Below, in pieces: positions 1 to 11,245 of a stretch of 23,327 bases of DNA (position 1 is the stretch's first letter; each line of letters begins with the position of its first letter). The notes under the pieces were generated by a model, which was not told the origin of the DNA, did not search any database, and saw only the letters and a program-made list of their open reading frames with translations. Source of the DNA: Saccoglossus kowalevskii. Its lineage: Eukaryota; Hemichordata; Enteropneusta; Harrimaniidae. Where the stretch lies: contig NW_003117107.1 in NCBI RefSeq assembly GCF_000003605.2, positions 1 to 23,327 on the forward strand, read 5' to 3'. Both the position numbers and the translations under genes were made by a program.

Positions 1-62
1 GGTAACCCATCACATACTTAGTGCATAAACTTGGCGATTCATTACTACCATCAAGACAGTCA
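1..62 (+). repeat. Unit 1, GCATAAACTTGGCG variant
   Basis: First full unit, used here as phase reference. It differs from the consensus in TTAGTGC at 18-24, AAAC in place of TCTAC around 26-30, a GGCGATTC CpG at 35-36, and CATTACTACC at 40-49. The GCATAAACTTGG form is otherwise seen only in the diverged islands near 18.10-18.19 kb and 21.59-21.67 kb, so this edge of the window may lie next to another copy of such an island. Confidence 0.9.
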
Positions 63-389
63 TTTAACCCATCACACACATTCTGCATCTACTTGGTGAT
101 TCATCACTGCCATCAATACAGTCAGGTAACCCATCACAAACTTACTGCATCTAGTTGGTGATTCATTACTACCATCAATACAGTCAGGTAACCCATCACA
201 AACTTACTGCATCTAGTTGGTGATTCATTACTACCATCAATACAGTCGGGTAACCCATCGCACACTTACTACATCTACTTAGTGATTCATCACTGCCATC
301 AAGACAGTCGGGTTACCCATCACATAATTATTTCATCTAGTTGGTGATTCAATACTACCATCAAGACAGTCAGGTAACCCATCACATAC
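63..389 (+). repeat. Left-edge units, mixed B-type and CATCGCAC units
   Basis: Five and a bit units in perfect 62-bp phase. Two consecutive units (from 125 and from 187) share CACAAAC, CTAGTTGG, CATTACTACC and the CAATACAG variant (G to T at unit position 55). The unit starting at 249 has CATCGCAC and CTTAGTG, the D-associated forms, but ends in the ordinary CATCACTGCC and is not 63 bp long. The unit starting at 311 is class C (AATTATTTC). No non-satellite sequence is present. Confidence 0.85.
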
Positions 390-1050
390 TTAGTGCATCT
401 AGTTGGTGATTCATCACTGCCATCAAGACAGTCATGTAACCCATCAAAAACTTACTGCATCTAGTTGGTGATTCATTACTACCATCAATACAGTCAGGTA
501 ACCCATCACAAACTTACTGCATCTAGTTGGTGATTCATTACTACCATCAATACAGTCAGGTTACCCATCACAAACTTACTGCATCTAGTTGGTGATTCAT
601 CACTGCCATCAAGACAGTCAGGTATCCCATCACATACTTACTGCATCTACTTGGTGATTCATCACTGCCATCAAGACAGTCAAGTAACCCATCACAAACT
701 TAAGCATCTAGTTGGTGATTCATCACTACCATCAAGACAGTCAAGTAACCCATCACAAACTTACTGCACCTAGTTGGTGATTCATTACTACCATCAAGAC
801 AGTCATGTAACTCATCACAAACTTACTGCATCTCGTTGGTGATTCATCACTGCCATCAATACAGTCAGGTTACCCATCACATACTTACTGCACCTACTTG
901 GTGATTCATCACTGCCATCAAGACAGTCAAGTAACCCATCACAAACTTACTGCATCTAGTTGGTGATTCATCACTACCATCAAGACAGTCAAGTAACCCA
1001 TCACAAACTTACTGCATCTAGTTGGTGTTTCATTACTACCATCAAGACAG
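390..1050 (+). repeat. Higher-order block H1, copy 1 (offset 1673 bp)
   Basis: About 660 bp closely matching 2063-2723 at a constant offset of 1673 bp, which is 27 monomers minus 1. Both copies share rare markers: a CATCAAAAAC unit, a GGTATCCC unit, a 61-bp unit with CTTAAGC (683-743), a GCACCTAG unit and an ATCTCGTTGG unit. The copies differ at a few bases, for example TAACTCATC against TAACCCATC near 810, GCACCTAC against GCATCTAC near 890, and GTTTC against GATTC at 1027. Shared rare markers show descent from one segment. Confidence 0.85.
683..743 (+). repeat. 61-bp unit with one-base deletion (CTTAAGC)
   Basis: Unit positions 18-25 read CTTAAGC instead of CTTACTGC, one base short. The same private change occurs only in the unit at 2356-2416, which marks the two H1 copies as relatives. 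Confidence 0.9.
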
Positions 1051-2062
1051 TCATGTAACCCATCACAAACTTACTGCATCTACTTGGTGATTCATCACTA
1101 CCATCAAGACAGTCAAGTAAGCCATCACATACTTACTGCATCTACTTGGTGATTCATCACTGCCATCAAGACAGTCAAGTAAGCCATCACATACTTACTG
1201 CATCTAGTTGGTGATTCATCACTACCATCAAGACAGTCAAGTAAGCCATCACATACTTACTGCATCTACTTGGTGATTCATCACTACCATCAAGACAGTC
1301 AAGTAGGCCATCACATACTTACTGCATCTACTTGGTGATTCATCACTACCATCAAGACAGTCAAGTAACCCACCACATACTTACTGCATCTACTTGGTGA
1401 TTCATCACTACCATCAAGACAGTCATGCAACCCATCACATAATTATTTCATCTAGTTGGTGATTCATCACTGCCATCAATGCAGTCAGGTTACCCATCAC
1501 ATACTTACTGCATCTACTTGGTGATTCATCACTGCCATCAAGACAGTCAAGTAACCCATCACAAACTTACTGCATCTAGTTGGTGATTCATCATTACCAT
1601 CAAGACAGTCAAGTAACCCATCACAAACTTACTGCATCTAGTTGGTGATTCATTACTACCATCAAGACAGTCATGTAACCCATCACAAACTTACTGCATC
1701 TAGTTGGTGATTCATCACTGCCATCAAGACAGTCAAGTAACCCATCACAAACTTACTGCATCTAGTTGGTGATTCATCACTACCATCAAGACAGTCAGGT
1801 AACCCATCAAAAACTTACTGCATCTAGTTGGTGATTCATCACTGCCATCAAGACAGTCAGGTAACCCATCACACACATTCTGCATCTACTTGGTGATTCA
1901 TCACTGCCATCAAGACAGTCAAGTAACCCATCACAAACTTACTGCATCTAGTTGGTGATTCATCACTGCCATCAATACAGTCAGGTAACCCATCACATAC
2001 TTACTGCATCTAGTTGGTGATTCATCACTGCCATCATTACAGTCAGGTAACCCATCACAAAC
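1051..2062 (+). repeat. A- and B-type units between the H1 copies
   Basis: About 16 units in 62-bp phase. Around 1080-1440 most are class A (AAGTAAGCC, AAGTAGGCC, then ACCCACCAC), followed by a TGCAACCC unit and a class C unit (AATTATTTC), the same marker order as the left part of the A cassette seen elsewhere but without the AAGGCAG and TATTTGGCG units. From about 1460 the units are mostly class B. No gene or unique sequence is present. Confidence 0.8.
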
Positions 2063-2723
2063 TTACTGCATCTAGTTGGTGATTCATCACTGCCATCAAG
2101 ACAGTCATGTAACCCATCAAAAACTTACTGCATCTAGTTGGTGATTCATTACTACCATCAATACAGTCAGGTAACCCATCACAAACTTACTGCATCTAGT
2201 TGGTGATTCATTACTACCATCAATACAGTCAGGTTACCCATCACAAACTTACTGCATCTAGTTGGTGATTCATCACTGCCATCAAGACAGTCAGGTATCC
2301 CATCACATACTTACTGCATCTACTTGGTGATTCATCACTGCCATCAAGACAGTCAAGTAACCCATCACAAACTTAAGCATCTAGTTGGTGATTCATCACT
2401 ACCATCAAGACAGTCAAGTAACCCATCACAAACTTACTGCACCTAGTTGGTGATTCATTACTACCATCAAGACAGTCATGTAACCCATCACAAACTTACT
2501 GCATCTCGTTGGTGATTCATCACTGCCATCAATACAGTCAGGTTACCCATCACATACTTACTGCATCTACTTGGTGATTCATCACTGCCATCAAGACAGT
2601 CAAGTAACCCATCACAAACTTACTGCATCTAGTTGGTGATTCATCACTACCATCAAGACAGTCAAGTAACCCATCACAAACTTACTGCATCTAGTTGGTG
2701 ATTCATTACTACCATCAAGACAG
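2063..2723 (+). repeat. Higher-order block H1, copy 2
   Basis: Second copy of the 390-1050 block, identified by the same rare markers in the same order, including the CTTAAGC 61-bp unit at 2356-2416. Its end overlaps the start of block H2 (2463), so copies made at different offsets are superimposed here. Confidence 0.85.
2356..2416 (+). repeat. 61-bp unit with one-base deletion (CTTAAGC)
   Basis: Partner of the unit at 683-743, with the same one-base deletion in unit positions 18-25. Confidence 0.9.
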
Positions 2724-3200
2724 TCATGTAACCCATCACAAACTTACTGCATCTAGTTGGTGATTAATCACTACCATCAAGACAGTCAGGTAACTCATCA
2801 CATACTTACTGCATCTAGTAGGTGATTCATCACTGCCATCAATACAGTCAGGTTACCCATCACATACTTACTGCATCTACTTGGTGATTCATCACTGCCA
2901 TCAAGACAGTCAAGTAACCCATCACAAACTTACTGCATCTAGTTGGTGATTCATCACTACCATCAAGACAGTCAAGTAACCCATCACAAACTTACTGCAT
3001 CTAGTTGGTGTTTCATTACTACCATCAAGACAGTCATGTAACCCATCACAAACTTACTGCATCTACTTGGTGATTCATCACTACCATCAAGACAGTCAAG
3101 TAAGCCATCACATACTTACTGCATCTACTTGGTGATTCATCACTGCCATCAAGACAGTCAAGTAAGCCATCACATACTTACTGCATCTACTTGGTGATTC
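2463..3200 (+). repeat. Higher-order block H2, copy 1 (offset 1116 bp)
   Basis: About 740 bp repeated near-identically at 3579-4316, offset 1116 bp, exactly 18 monomers. Ordered shared markers are ATCTCGTTGG at 2503, GATTAATCAC at 2762, the TAACTCATC and CTAGTAGG forms that follow it, and GTTTCATT at 3010. The copies part near 3187 (CTACTTGG here, CTAGTTGG at 4303). Confidence 0.88.
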
Positions 3201-3578
3201 ATCACTACCATCAAGACAGTCAGGTTACCCATCACATAATTATTTCATCTAGTTGGTGATTCATCACTACCATCAAGACAGTCAGGTAACCCATCACATA
3301 CTTACTGAATCTAGTTGGTGATTCATTACTGCCATCAAGACAGTCAGGTAACCCATCACATACTTACTGCATCTACTTGGTGATTCATCACTGCCATCAA
3401 GACAGTCAGGTAACCCATCACAAACTTACTGCATCTACTCGGTGATTCATCACTACCATCAAGACAGTCAGGTAACCCATCACATACTTACTGCATCTAC
3501 TTGGTCATTCATCACTGCCATCAAGACAGTCAGGTTACCCATCACATACTTACTGCATCTAGTTGGTGATTCATCACT
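3201..3578 (+). repeat. Six mixed units between the H2 copies
   Basis: Class C (AATTATTTC near 3238), a TGAATCTAG unit, then class A-like units. One unit has lost the usual TGA through GGTCATTC at 3504-3511, and one has the CTCGGTG CpG near 3438. The loss of TGA lets a short chance reading frame stay open through here; it is not treated as a gene. Confidence 0.8.
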
Positions 3579-4316
3579 ACCATCAAGACAGTCATGTAAC
3601 CCATCACAAACTTACTGCATCTCGTTGGTGATTCATCACTGCCATCAATACAGTCAGGTTACCCATCACATACTTACTGCATCTACTTGGTGATTCATCA
3701 CTGCCATCAAGACAGTCAAGTAACCCATCACAAACTTACTGCATCTAGTTGGTGATTCATCACTACCATCAAGACAGTCAAGTAACCCATCACAAACTTA
3801 CTGCATCTAGTTGGTGATTCATTACTACCATCAAGACAGTCATGTAACCCATCACAAACTTACTGCATCTAGTTGGTGATTAATCACTACCATCAAGACA
3901 GTCAGGTAACTCATCACATACTTACTGCATCTAGTAGGTGATTCATCACTGCCATCAATACAGTCAGGTTACCCATCACATACTTACTGCATCTACTTGG
4001 TGATTCATCACTGCCATCAAGACAGTCAAGTAACCCATCACAAACTTACTGCATCTAGTTGGTGATTCATCACTACCATCAAGACAGTCAAGTAACCCAT
4101 CACAAACTTACTGCATCTAGTTGGTGTTTCATTACTACCATCAAGACAGTCATGTAACCCATCACAAACTTACTGCATCTACTTGGTGATTCATCACTAC
4201 CATCAAGACAGTCAAGTAAGCCATCACATACTTACTGCATCTACTTGGTGATTCATCACTGCCATCAAGACAGTCAAGTAAGCCATCACATACTTACTGC
4301 ATCTAGTTGGTGATTC
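3579..4316 (+). repeat. Higher-order block H2, copy 2
   Basis: Second copy of 2463-3200 at +1116 bp, with markers at 3621 (CTCGTTGG), 3878 (GATTAATCAC) and 4126 (GTTTCATT). Its right part also belongs to block H3. Confidence 0.88.
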
Positions 4317-4697
4317 ATCACTACCATCAAGACAGTCAAGTAAGCCATCACATACTTACTGCATCTTCTTGGTGATTCATCACTACCATCAAGACAGTCA
4401 AGTAGGCCATCACATACTTACTGCATTTACTTGGTGATTCATCACTACCATCAAGACAGTCAAGTAACCCACCACATACTTACTGCATCTACTTGGTGAT
4501 TCATCACTACCATCAAGGCAGTCAAGTAAGCCATCACATACTTACTGCATCTATTTGGCGATTCATCATTACCATCAAGACAGTCAAGTAAGCCATCACA
4601 TACTTACTGCATGTACTTGGTGATTCATCGCTGCAATCAAGACAGTCATGCAACCCATCACATAATTATTTCATCTAGTTGGTGATTCATCACTGCC
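3888..4697 (+). repeat. Higher-order block H3, copy 1 (offset 992 bp)
   Basis: About 810 bp, 13 monomers, repeated at 4880-5689 at an offset of 992 bp, exactly 16 monomers. Shared markers are TAACTCATC (3908 and 4900), CTAGTAGG, GTTTCATT (4126 and 5118), and the entire A cassette from AAGTAGGCC to TGCAACCC. Differences are few: TCTTCTTGG against TCTACTTGG near 4366, GCATTTAC against GCATCTAC near 4424, CTGCAATC against CTGCCATC near 4632, and GCATCTAC against GCACCTAC near 4983. Confidence 0.88.
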
Positions 4698-4710
4698 ATC
4701 AATACAGTCA
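4401..4710 (+). repeat. A cassette, copy 1 (five units, 310 bp)
   Basis: Five consecutive units with a fixed marker order: AGTAGGCC; AGTAACCCACCAC ending AAGGCAG; AAGTAAGCC with TATTTGGCG ending CATCATTACC; AAGTAAGCC with GCATGTAC and CATCGCTGC; TGCAACCC with AATTATTTC. The same series recurs five more times, once shortened. Confidence 0.88.
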
Positions 4711-4879
4711 GGTTACCCATCACATACTTACTGCATCTACTTGGTGATTCATCACTGCCATCAAGACAGTCAAGTAACCCATCACAAACTTACTGCATCT
4801 AGTTGGTGATTCATCATTACCATCAAGACAGTCAAGTAACCCATCACAAACTTACTGCATCTAGTTGGTGATTCATCAC

Positions 4880-5689
4880 TACCATCAAGACAGTCAGGTA
4901 ACTCATCACATACTTACTGCATCTAGTAGGTGATTCATCACTGCCATCAATACAGTCAGGTTACCCATCACATACTTACTGCACCTACTTGGTGATTCAT
5001 CACTGCCATCAAGACAGTCAAGTAACCCATCACAAACTTACTGCATCTAGTTGGTGATTCATCACTACCATCAAGACAGTCAAGTAACCCATCACAAACT
5101 TACTGCATCTAGTTGGTGTTTCATTACTACCATCAAGACAGTCATGTAACCCATCACAAACTTACTGCATCTACTTGGTGATTCATCACTACCATCAAGA
5201 CAGTCAAGTAAGCCATCACATACTTACTGCATCTACTTGGTGATTCATCACTGCCATCAAGACAGTCAAGTAAGCCATCACATACTTACTGCATCTAGTT
5301 GGTGATTCATCACTACCATCAAGACAGTCAAGTAAGCCATCACATACTTACTGCATCTACTTGGTGATTCATCACTACCATCAAGACAGTCAAGTAGGCC
5401 ATCACATACTTACTGCATCTACTTGGTGATTCATCACTACCATCAAGACAGTCAAGTAACCCACCACATACTTACTGCATCTACTTGGTGATTCATCACT
5501 ACCATCAAGGCAGTCAAGTAAGCCATCACATACTTACTGCATCTATTTGGCGATTCATCATTACCATCAAGACAGTCAAGTAAGCCATCACATACTTACT
5601 GCATGTACTTGGTGATTCATCGCTGCCATCAAGACAGTCATGCAACCCATCACATAATTATTTCATCTAGTTGGTGATTCATCACTGCC
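4880..5689 (+). repeat. Higher-order block H3, copy 2
   Basis: Copy of 3888-4697 at +992 bp. It also forms part of the 4200-6022 block repeated at 12760-14644, so it takes part in at least two generations of duplication. Confidence 0.88.
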
Positions 5690-5702
5690 ATCAAGACAGT
5701 CA
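5393..5702 (+). repeat. A cassette, copy 2
   Basis: Same five marker units in the same order as 4401-4710, with TATTTGGCG at 5544. Confidence 0.88.
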
Positions 5703-6022
5703 GGTTACCCATCACATAATTATTTCATCTAGTTGGTGATTCATCACTGCCATCAAGACAGTCAGATAACCCATCACATACTTACTGAATCTAGTTGGTG
5801 ATTCATTACTACCATCAAGACAGTCAGGTAACCTATCACACACATTCTGCATCTACTTGGTGATTCATCACTGCCATCAAGACAGTCAGGTTACCCATCA
5901 CATACTTACTGCATCTAGTTGGTGATTCATCACTGCCATCAAGACAGTCAGGTTACCCATCACATACTTACTGCATCTAGTTGGTGATTCATTACTACCA
6001 TCAAGACAGTCATGTAACCCAT

Positions 6023-7503
6023 CACAAACTTACTGCATCTACTTGATGATTCATCACTGCCATCAAGACAGTCAGGTAACCCATCACAAACTTACTGCAT
6101 CTACTTGGTGATTCATCACTGCCATCAAGACAGTCAGGTAACCCATCACGAACTTACTGCATCTACTTGGTGATTCATCACTACCATCAAGACAGTCAAG
6201 TAAGCCATCACATACTTACTGCATCTACTTGGTGATTCATCACTGCCATCAAGACAGTCAGGTTACCCATCACATCATTTTTTCATCTAGTTGGTGATTC
6301 ATCACTGCCATCAAGACAGTCAGGTTACCCATCACATACTTACTGCATCTACTTAGTGATTTACCACCTGCTATCAAGACAGTCGGGTAACCCATCGCAC
6401 ACTTATTACATCTACTTTGTGATTCATCACTACCATCAAGACAGTCAAGTAAGCCATCACATACTTACTGCATCTACTTGGTGATTCATCACTGCCATCA
6501 AGACAGTCAGGTTACCCATCACATAATTATTTCATCTAGTTGGTGATTCATCACTGCCATCAAGACAGTCAGGTTACCCATCACATACTTACTGCATCTA
6601 CTTAGTGATTTACCACCTGCCATCAAGACAGTCGGGTAACCCATCGCACACTTACTACATCTACTTTGTGATTCATCACTGCCATCAAGACAGTCAGGTT
6701 ACCCATCACATACTTACTGCATCTAGTTGGTGATTCATTACTGCCATCAAGACAGTCAGGTTACCCATCACATACTTACTGCATCTACTTAGTGATTCAT
6801 CACTGCCATCAAGACAGTCAGGTTACCCATCACATACTTACTGCATCTAGTTGGTGATTCATTACTACCATCAAGACAGTCAGGTAACCCATCACAAACT
6901 TACTGCATCTACTCGGTGATTCATCACTGCCATCAAGACAGTCAGGTTACCCATCACACACATTCTGCATCTACTTGGTGATTCATCACTGCCATCAAGA
7001 CAGTCAGGTAACCCATCACAAACTTACTGCATCTACTTGGTGATTCATCACTACCATCAAGACAGTCAAGTAAGCCATCACATACTTACTGCATCTACTT
7101 GGTGATTCATCACTGCCATCAAGACAGTCAGGTTACCCATCACATAATTATTTCATCTAGTTGGTGATTCATCACTGTCATCAAGACAGTCAGGTTACCC
7201 ATCACATACTTACTGCATCTACTTGGTGATTCATCACTGCCATCAAGACAGTCAGGTTACCCATCACATAATTATTTCATCTACTTAGTGATTTACCACC
7301 TGCCATCAAGACAGTCGGGTAACCCATCGCACACTTACTACATCTACTTAGTGATTCATCACTGCCATCAAGACAGTCAGGTTACCCATCACATACTTAC
7401 TGCATCTACTTAGTGATTCATCACTGCCATCAAGACAGTCAGGTTACCCATCGCACACATTCTGCATCTACTTGGTGATTCATCACTACCATCAAGACAG
7501 TCA
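6023..7503 (+). repeat. C/D-rich interval of the left half
   Basis: About 24 units with classes A, C and D, including three 63-bp D units (GATTTACC at 6358, 6607 and 7290) each followed by a unit with GTCGGG, CATCGCAC and CTTTGTG or CTTAGTG. The single CACGAAC variant (CpG at unit 13-14) is near 6147. CTTGATGATTC occurs near 6051. This composition resembles 15-23 kb more than the flanking A/B regions. Confidence 0.82.
6358..6606 (+). repeat. D cassette, copy 1 (249 bp between paired D units)
   Basis: Four units spanning 3 x 62 + 63 = 249 bp from one GATTTACCACC to the next. Order: D junction, then GTCGGG with CATCGCAC, CTTATTAC and CTTTGTG; AAGTAAGCC; GGTTACCC with AATTATTTC; GGTTACCC with CTTAGTGATTTACC. 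This copy has CTGCTATC instead of CTGCCATC after its first D junction. Confidence 0.88.
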
Positions 7504-7751
7504 AGTAACCCACCACATACTTACTGCATCTACTTGGTGATTCATCACTACCATCAAGGCAGTCAAGTAAGCCATCACATACTTACTGCATCTATTTGGC
7601 GATTCATCATTACCATCAAGACAGTCAAGTAAGCCATCACATACTTACTGCATGTACTTGGTGATTCATCGCTGCCATCAAGACAGTCATGCAACCCATC
7701 ACATAATTATTTCATCTAGTTGGTGATTCATCACTGCCATCAAGACAGTCA
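7504..7751 (+). repeat. A cassette, copy 3 (four units, first unit missing)
   Basis: Starts directly at the AGTAACCCACCAC unit; the AGTAGGCC unit is replaced by a different unit (CATCGCACACATTC). Then AAGGCAG, TATTTGGCG (7593), GCATGTAC and TGCAACCC follow in the usual order. The region 7504-8085 matches 5455-6036 at an offset of 2049 bp, 33 monomers plus three one-base D insertions. Confidence 0.87.
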
Positions 7752-8355
7752 GGTTACCCATCACATAATTATTTCATCTAGTTGGTGATTCATCACTGCC
7801 ATCAAGACAGTCAGATAACCCATCACATACTTACTGAATCTAGTTGGTGATTCATTACTACCATCAAGACAGTCAGGTAACCTATCACACACATTCTGCA
7901 TCTACTTGGTGATTCATCACTGCCATCAAGACAGTCAGGTTACCCATCACATACTTACTGCATCTAGTTGGTGATTCATCACTGCCATCAAGACAGTCAG
8001 GTTACCCATCACATACTTACTGCATCTAGTTGGTGATTCATTACTACCATCAAGACAGTCATGTAACCCATCACAAACTTACTGCATCTTGTTGGTGATT
8101 CATGACTGCCATCAATACAGTCAGGTTACCCATCACATACTTACTGCATCTACTTGGTGATTCATCACTGCCATCAAGACAGTCAAGTAACCCATCACAA
8201 ACTTACTGCATCTAGTTGGTGATTCATCACTACCATCAAGACAGTCAAGTAACCCATCACAAACTTACTGCATCTAGTTGGTGATTCATTACTACCATCA
8301 AGACAGTCATGTAACCCATCACAAACTTACTGCATCTAGTTGGTGATTCATCACT
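7735..8355 (+). repeat. Higher-order block H5, copy 1 (offset 1736 bp)
   Basis: About 620 bp matching 9471-10091 at +1736 bp, 28 monomers. Shared markers: CAGATAACC (7812 and 9548), TGAATCTAG, AACCTATCACACAC, and ATCTTGTTGG with CATGACTGCC (8101 and 9837). The last 260 bp also start block H6. Confidence 0.86.
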
Positions 8356-8970
8356 ACCATCAAGACAGTCAAGTAACCCATCACAAACTTACTGCATCTA
8401 GTTGGTGATTCATTACTACCATCAAGACAGTCATGTAACCCATCACAAACTTACTGCATCTCGTTGGTGATTCATCACTGCCATCAATACAGTCAGGTTA
8501 CCCATCACATACTTACTGCATCTACTTGGTGATTCATCACTGCCATCAAGACAGTCAAGTAACCCATCACAAACTTACTGCATCTAGTTGGTGATTCATC
8601 ACTACCATCAAGACAGTCAAGTAACCCATCACAAACTTACTGCATCTAGTTGGTGATTCATTACTACCATCAAGACAGTCATGTAACCCATCACAAACTT
8701 ACTGCATCTAGTTGGTGATTAATCACTACCATCAAGACAGTCAGGTAACTCATCACATACTTACTGCATCTAGTAGGTGATTCATCACTGCCATCAATAC
8801 AGTCAGGTTACCCATCACATACTTACTGCATCTACTTGGTGATTCATCACTGCCATCAAGACAGTCAAGTAACCCATCACAAACTTACTGCATCTAGTTG
8901 GTGATTCATCACTACCATCAAGACAGTCAAGTAACCCATCACAAACTTACTGCATCTAGTTGGTGATTCA
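7955..8970 (+). repeat. Higher-order block H6, copy 1 (offset 2108 bp)
   Basis: About 1015 bp matching 10063-11078 at +2108 bp, 34 monomers. Markers in order: CATGACTGCC (8101), ATCTCGTTGG (8459), GATTAATCAC (8717), TAACTCATC and CTAGTAGG. The segment also resembles block H2 over CTCGTTGG to CTAGTAGG, so this marker string is older than the 34-mer copy. Confidence 0.86.
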
Positions 8971-9470
8971 TTACTACCATCAAGACAGTCATGTAACCCA
9001 TCACAAACTTACTGCATCTACTTGGTGATTCATCACTACCATCAAGACAGTCAAGTAAGCCATCACATACTTACTGCATCTACTTGGTGATTCATCACTG
9101 CCATCAAGACAGTCAAGTAAGCCATCACATACTTACTGCATCTAGTTGGTGATTCATCACTACCATCAAGACAGTCAAGTAAGCCATCACATACTTACTG
9201 CATCTACTTGGTGATTCATCACTACCATCAAAACAGTCAAGTAGGCCATCACATACTTACTGCATCTACTTGGTGATTCATCACTACCATCAAGACAGTC
9301 AAGTAACCCACCACATACTTACTGCATCTACTTGGTGATTCATCACTACCATCAAGACAGTCAAGTAACCCACCACATACTTACTGCATCTACTTGGTGA
9401 TTCATCACTACCATCAAGGCAGTCAAGTAAGCCATCACATACTTACTGCATCTAGTTGGTGATTCATCAC
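8971..9470 (+). repeat. Class A run with a partial A cassette
   Basis: Eight units, nearly all class A. From 9240 it has AGTAGGCC and then two consecutive AGTAACCCACCAC units (9302 and 9364), one more than the standard cassette, then AAGGCAG, after which it jumps to CTAGTTGG without the TATTTGGCG and GCATGTAC units. The CATCAAAACAG variant at about 9228 is shared with about 12949, linking this run to 12.7-13.0 kb. Confidence 0.83.
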
Positions 9471-10091
9471 TGCCATCAAGACAGTCAGGTTACCCATCAC
9501 ATAATTATTTCATCTAGTTGGTGATTCATCACTGCCATCAAGACAGTCAGATAACCCATCACATACTTACTGAATCTAGTTGGTGATTCATTACTACCAT
9601 CAAGACAGTCAGGTAACCTATCACACACATTCTGCATCTACTTGGTGATTCATCACTGCCATCAAGACAGTCAGGTTACCCATCACATACTTACTGCATC
9701 TAGTTGGTGATTCATCACTGCCATCAAGACAGTCAGGTTACCCATCACATACTTACTGCATCTAGTTGGTGATTCATTACTACCATCAAGACAGTCATGT
9801 AACCCATCACAAACTTACTGCATCTTGTTGGTGATTCATGACTGCCATCAATACAGTCAGGTTACCCATCACATACTTACTGCATCTACTTGGTGATTCA
9901 TCACTGCAATCAAGACAGTCAAGTAACCCATCACAAACTTACTGCATCTAGTTGGTGATTCATCACTACCATCAAGACAGTCAAGTAACCCATCACAAAC
10001 TTACTGCATCTAGTTGGTGATTCATTACTACCATCAAGACAGTCATGTAACCCATCACAAACTTACTGCATCTAGTTGGTGATTCATCACT
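9471..10091 (+). repeat. Higher-order block H5, copy 2
   Basis: Copy of 7735-8355 at +1736 bp. Its private difference, CTGCAATC for CTGCCATC at 9905-9912, is carried into the adjacent six-unit duplication. Confidence 0.86.
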
Positions 10092-10462
10092 GCCATCAAG
10101 ACAGTCAGGTTACCCATCACATACTTACTGCATCTAGTTGGTGATTCATTACTACCATCAAGACAGTCATGTAACCCATCACAAACTTACTGCATCTTGT
10201 TGGTGATTCATGACTGCCATCAATACAGTCAGGTTACCCATCACATACTTACTGCATCTACTTGGTGATTCATCACTGCAATCAAGACAGTCAAGTAACC
10301 CATCACAAACTTACTGCATCTAGTTGGTGATTCATCACTACCATCAAGACAGTCAAGTAACCCATCACAAACTTACTGCATCTAGTTGGTGATTCATTAC
10401 TACCATCAAGACAGTCATGTAACCCATCACAAACTTACTGCATCTAGTTGGTGATTCATCAC
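9719..10462 (+). repeat. Tandem duplication of a six-unit block (2 x 372 bp)
   Basis: 9719-10090 and 10091-10462 appear identical by eye at an offset of 372 bp. Both contain CATGACTGCC (9837 and 10209) and the uncommon CTGCAATC (9906 and 10278), which elsewhere I see only near 4632. Sharing of this rare change suggests a recent in-phase duplication. Confidence 0.87.
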
Positions 10463-11078
10463 TACCATCAAGACAGTCAAGTAACCCATCACAAACTTAC
10501 TGCATCTAGTTGGTGATTCATTACTACCATCAAGACAGTCATGTAACCCATCACAAACTTACTGCATCTCGTTGGTGATTCATCACTGCCATCAATACAG
10601 TCAGGTTACCCATCACATACTTACTGCATCTACTTGGTGATTCATCACTGCCATCAAGACAGTCAAGTAACCCATCACAAACTTACTGCATCTAGTTGGT
10701 GATTCATCACTACCATCAAGACAGTCAAGTAACCCATCACAAACTTACTGCATCTAGTTGGTGATTCATTACTACCATCAAGACAGTCATGTAACCCATC
10801 ACAAACTTACTGCATCTAGTTGGTGATTAATCACTACCATCAAGACAGTCAGGTAACTCATCACATACTTACTGCATCTAGTAGGTGATTCATCACTGCC
10901 ATCAATACAGTCAGGTTACCCATCACATACTTACTGCATCTACTTGGTGATTCATCACTGCCATCAAGACAGTCAAGTAACCCATCACAAACTTACTGCA
11001 TCTAGTTGGTGATTCATCACTACCATCAAGACAGTCAAGTAACCCATCACAAACTTACTGCATCTAGTTGGTGATTAA
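10063..11078 (+). repeat. Higher-order block H6, copy 2
   Basis: Copy of 7955-8970 at +2108 bp. The copies part near 11078, where this one has GATTAATCAC and the partner has GATTCATTAC. Confidence 0.86.
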
Positions 11079-11245
11079 TCACTACCATCAAGACAGTCAG
11101 GTAACTCATCACATACTTACTGCATCTAGTAGGTGATTCATCACTGCCATCAATACAGTCAGGTTACCCATCACAAACTTACTGCATCTAGTTGGTGATT
11201 CATTACTACCATCAAGACAGTCATGTAATCCATCACAAACTTACT
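10639..11245 (+). repeat. Higher-order block H7, copy 1, with an internal four-unit duplication
   Basis: About 607 bp matching 12066-12672 at +1427 bp, 23 monomers plus one (two D insertions and one deletion lie between). Inside each copy the GATTAATCAC, TAACTCATC, CTAGTAGG string appears twice 248 bp apart (10825 and 11073 here; 12252 and 12500 in the partner), a four-unit duplication that predates the 23-unit copy. Confidence 0.86.

Larger units (their letters stand above)
4200..6022 (+). repeat. Long block H4, copy 1 (partner 8.6 kb away)
   Basis: This 1823-bp segment matches 12760-14644 (1885 bp). The offset is 8560 bp up to about 4873 and 8622 bp after it, the difference being exactly one monomer: the partner holds one extra class B unit (CATTACTACC, TGTAACCC) near 13435-13496. 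Markers include both A cassettes, GTTTCATT, CAGATAACC, TGAATCTAG and AACCTATCACACAC. The copies part at 6023/14645. Confidence 0.85.

Noticed and set aside
3442-3693. 83-codon open frame with a repetitive His/Gln/Thr-rich peptide
   Set aside because: It starts at GTG inside a monomer and stays open only because local units lack stops (GGTCATTC removes TGA near 3506 and GGTTACCC removes TAA). It ends at the ordinary TGG-TGA of the next unit. It is translated satellite.
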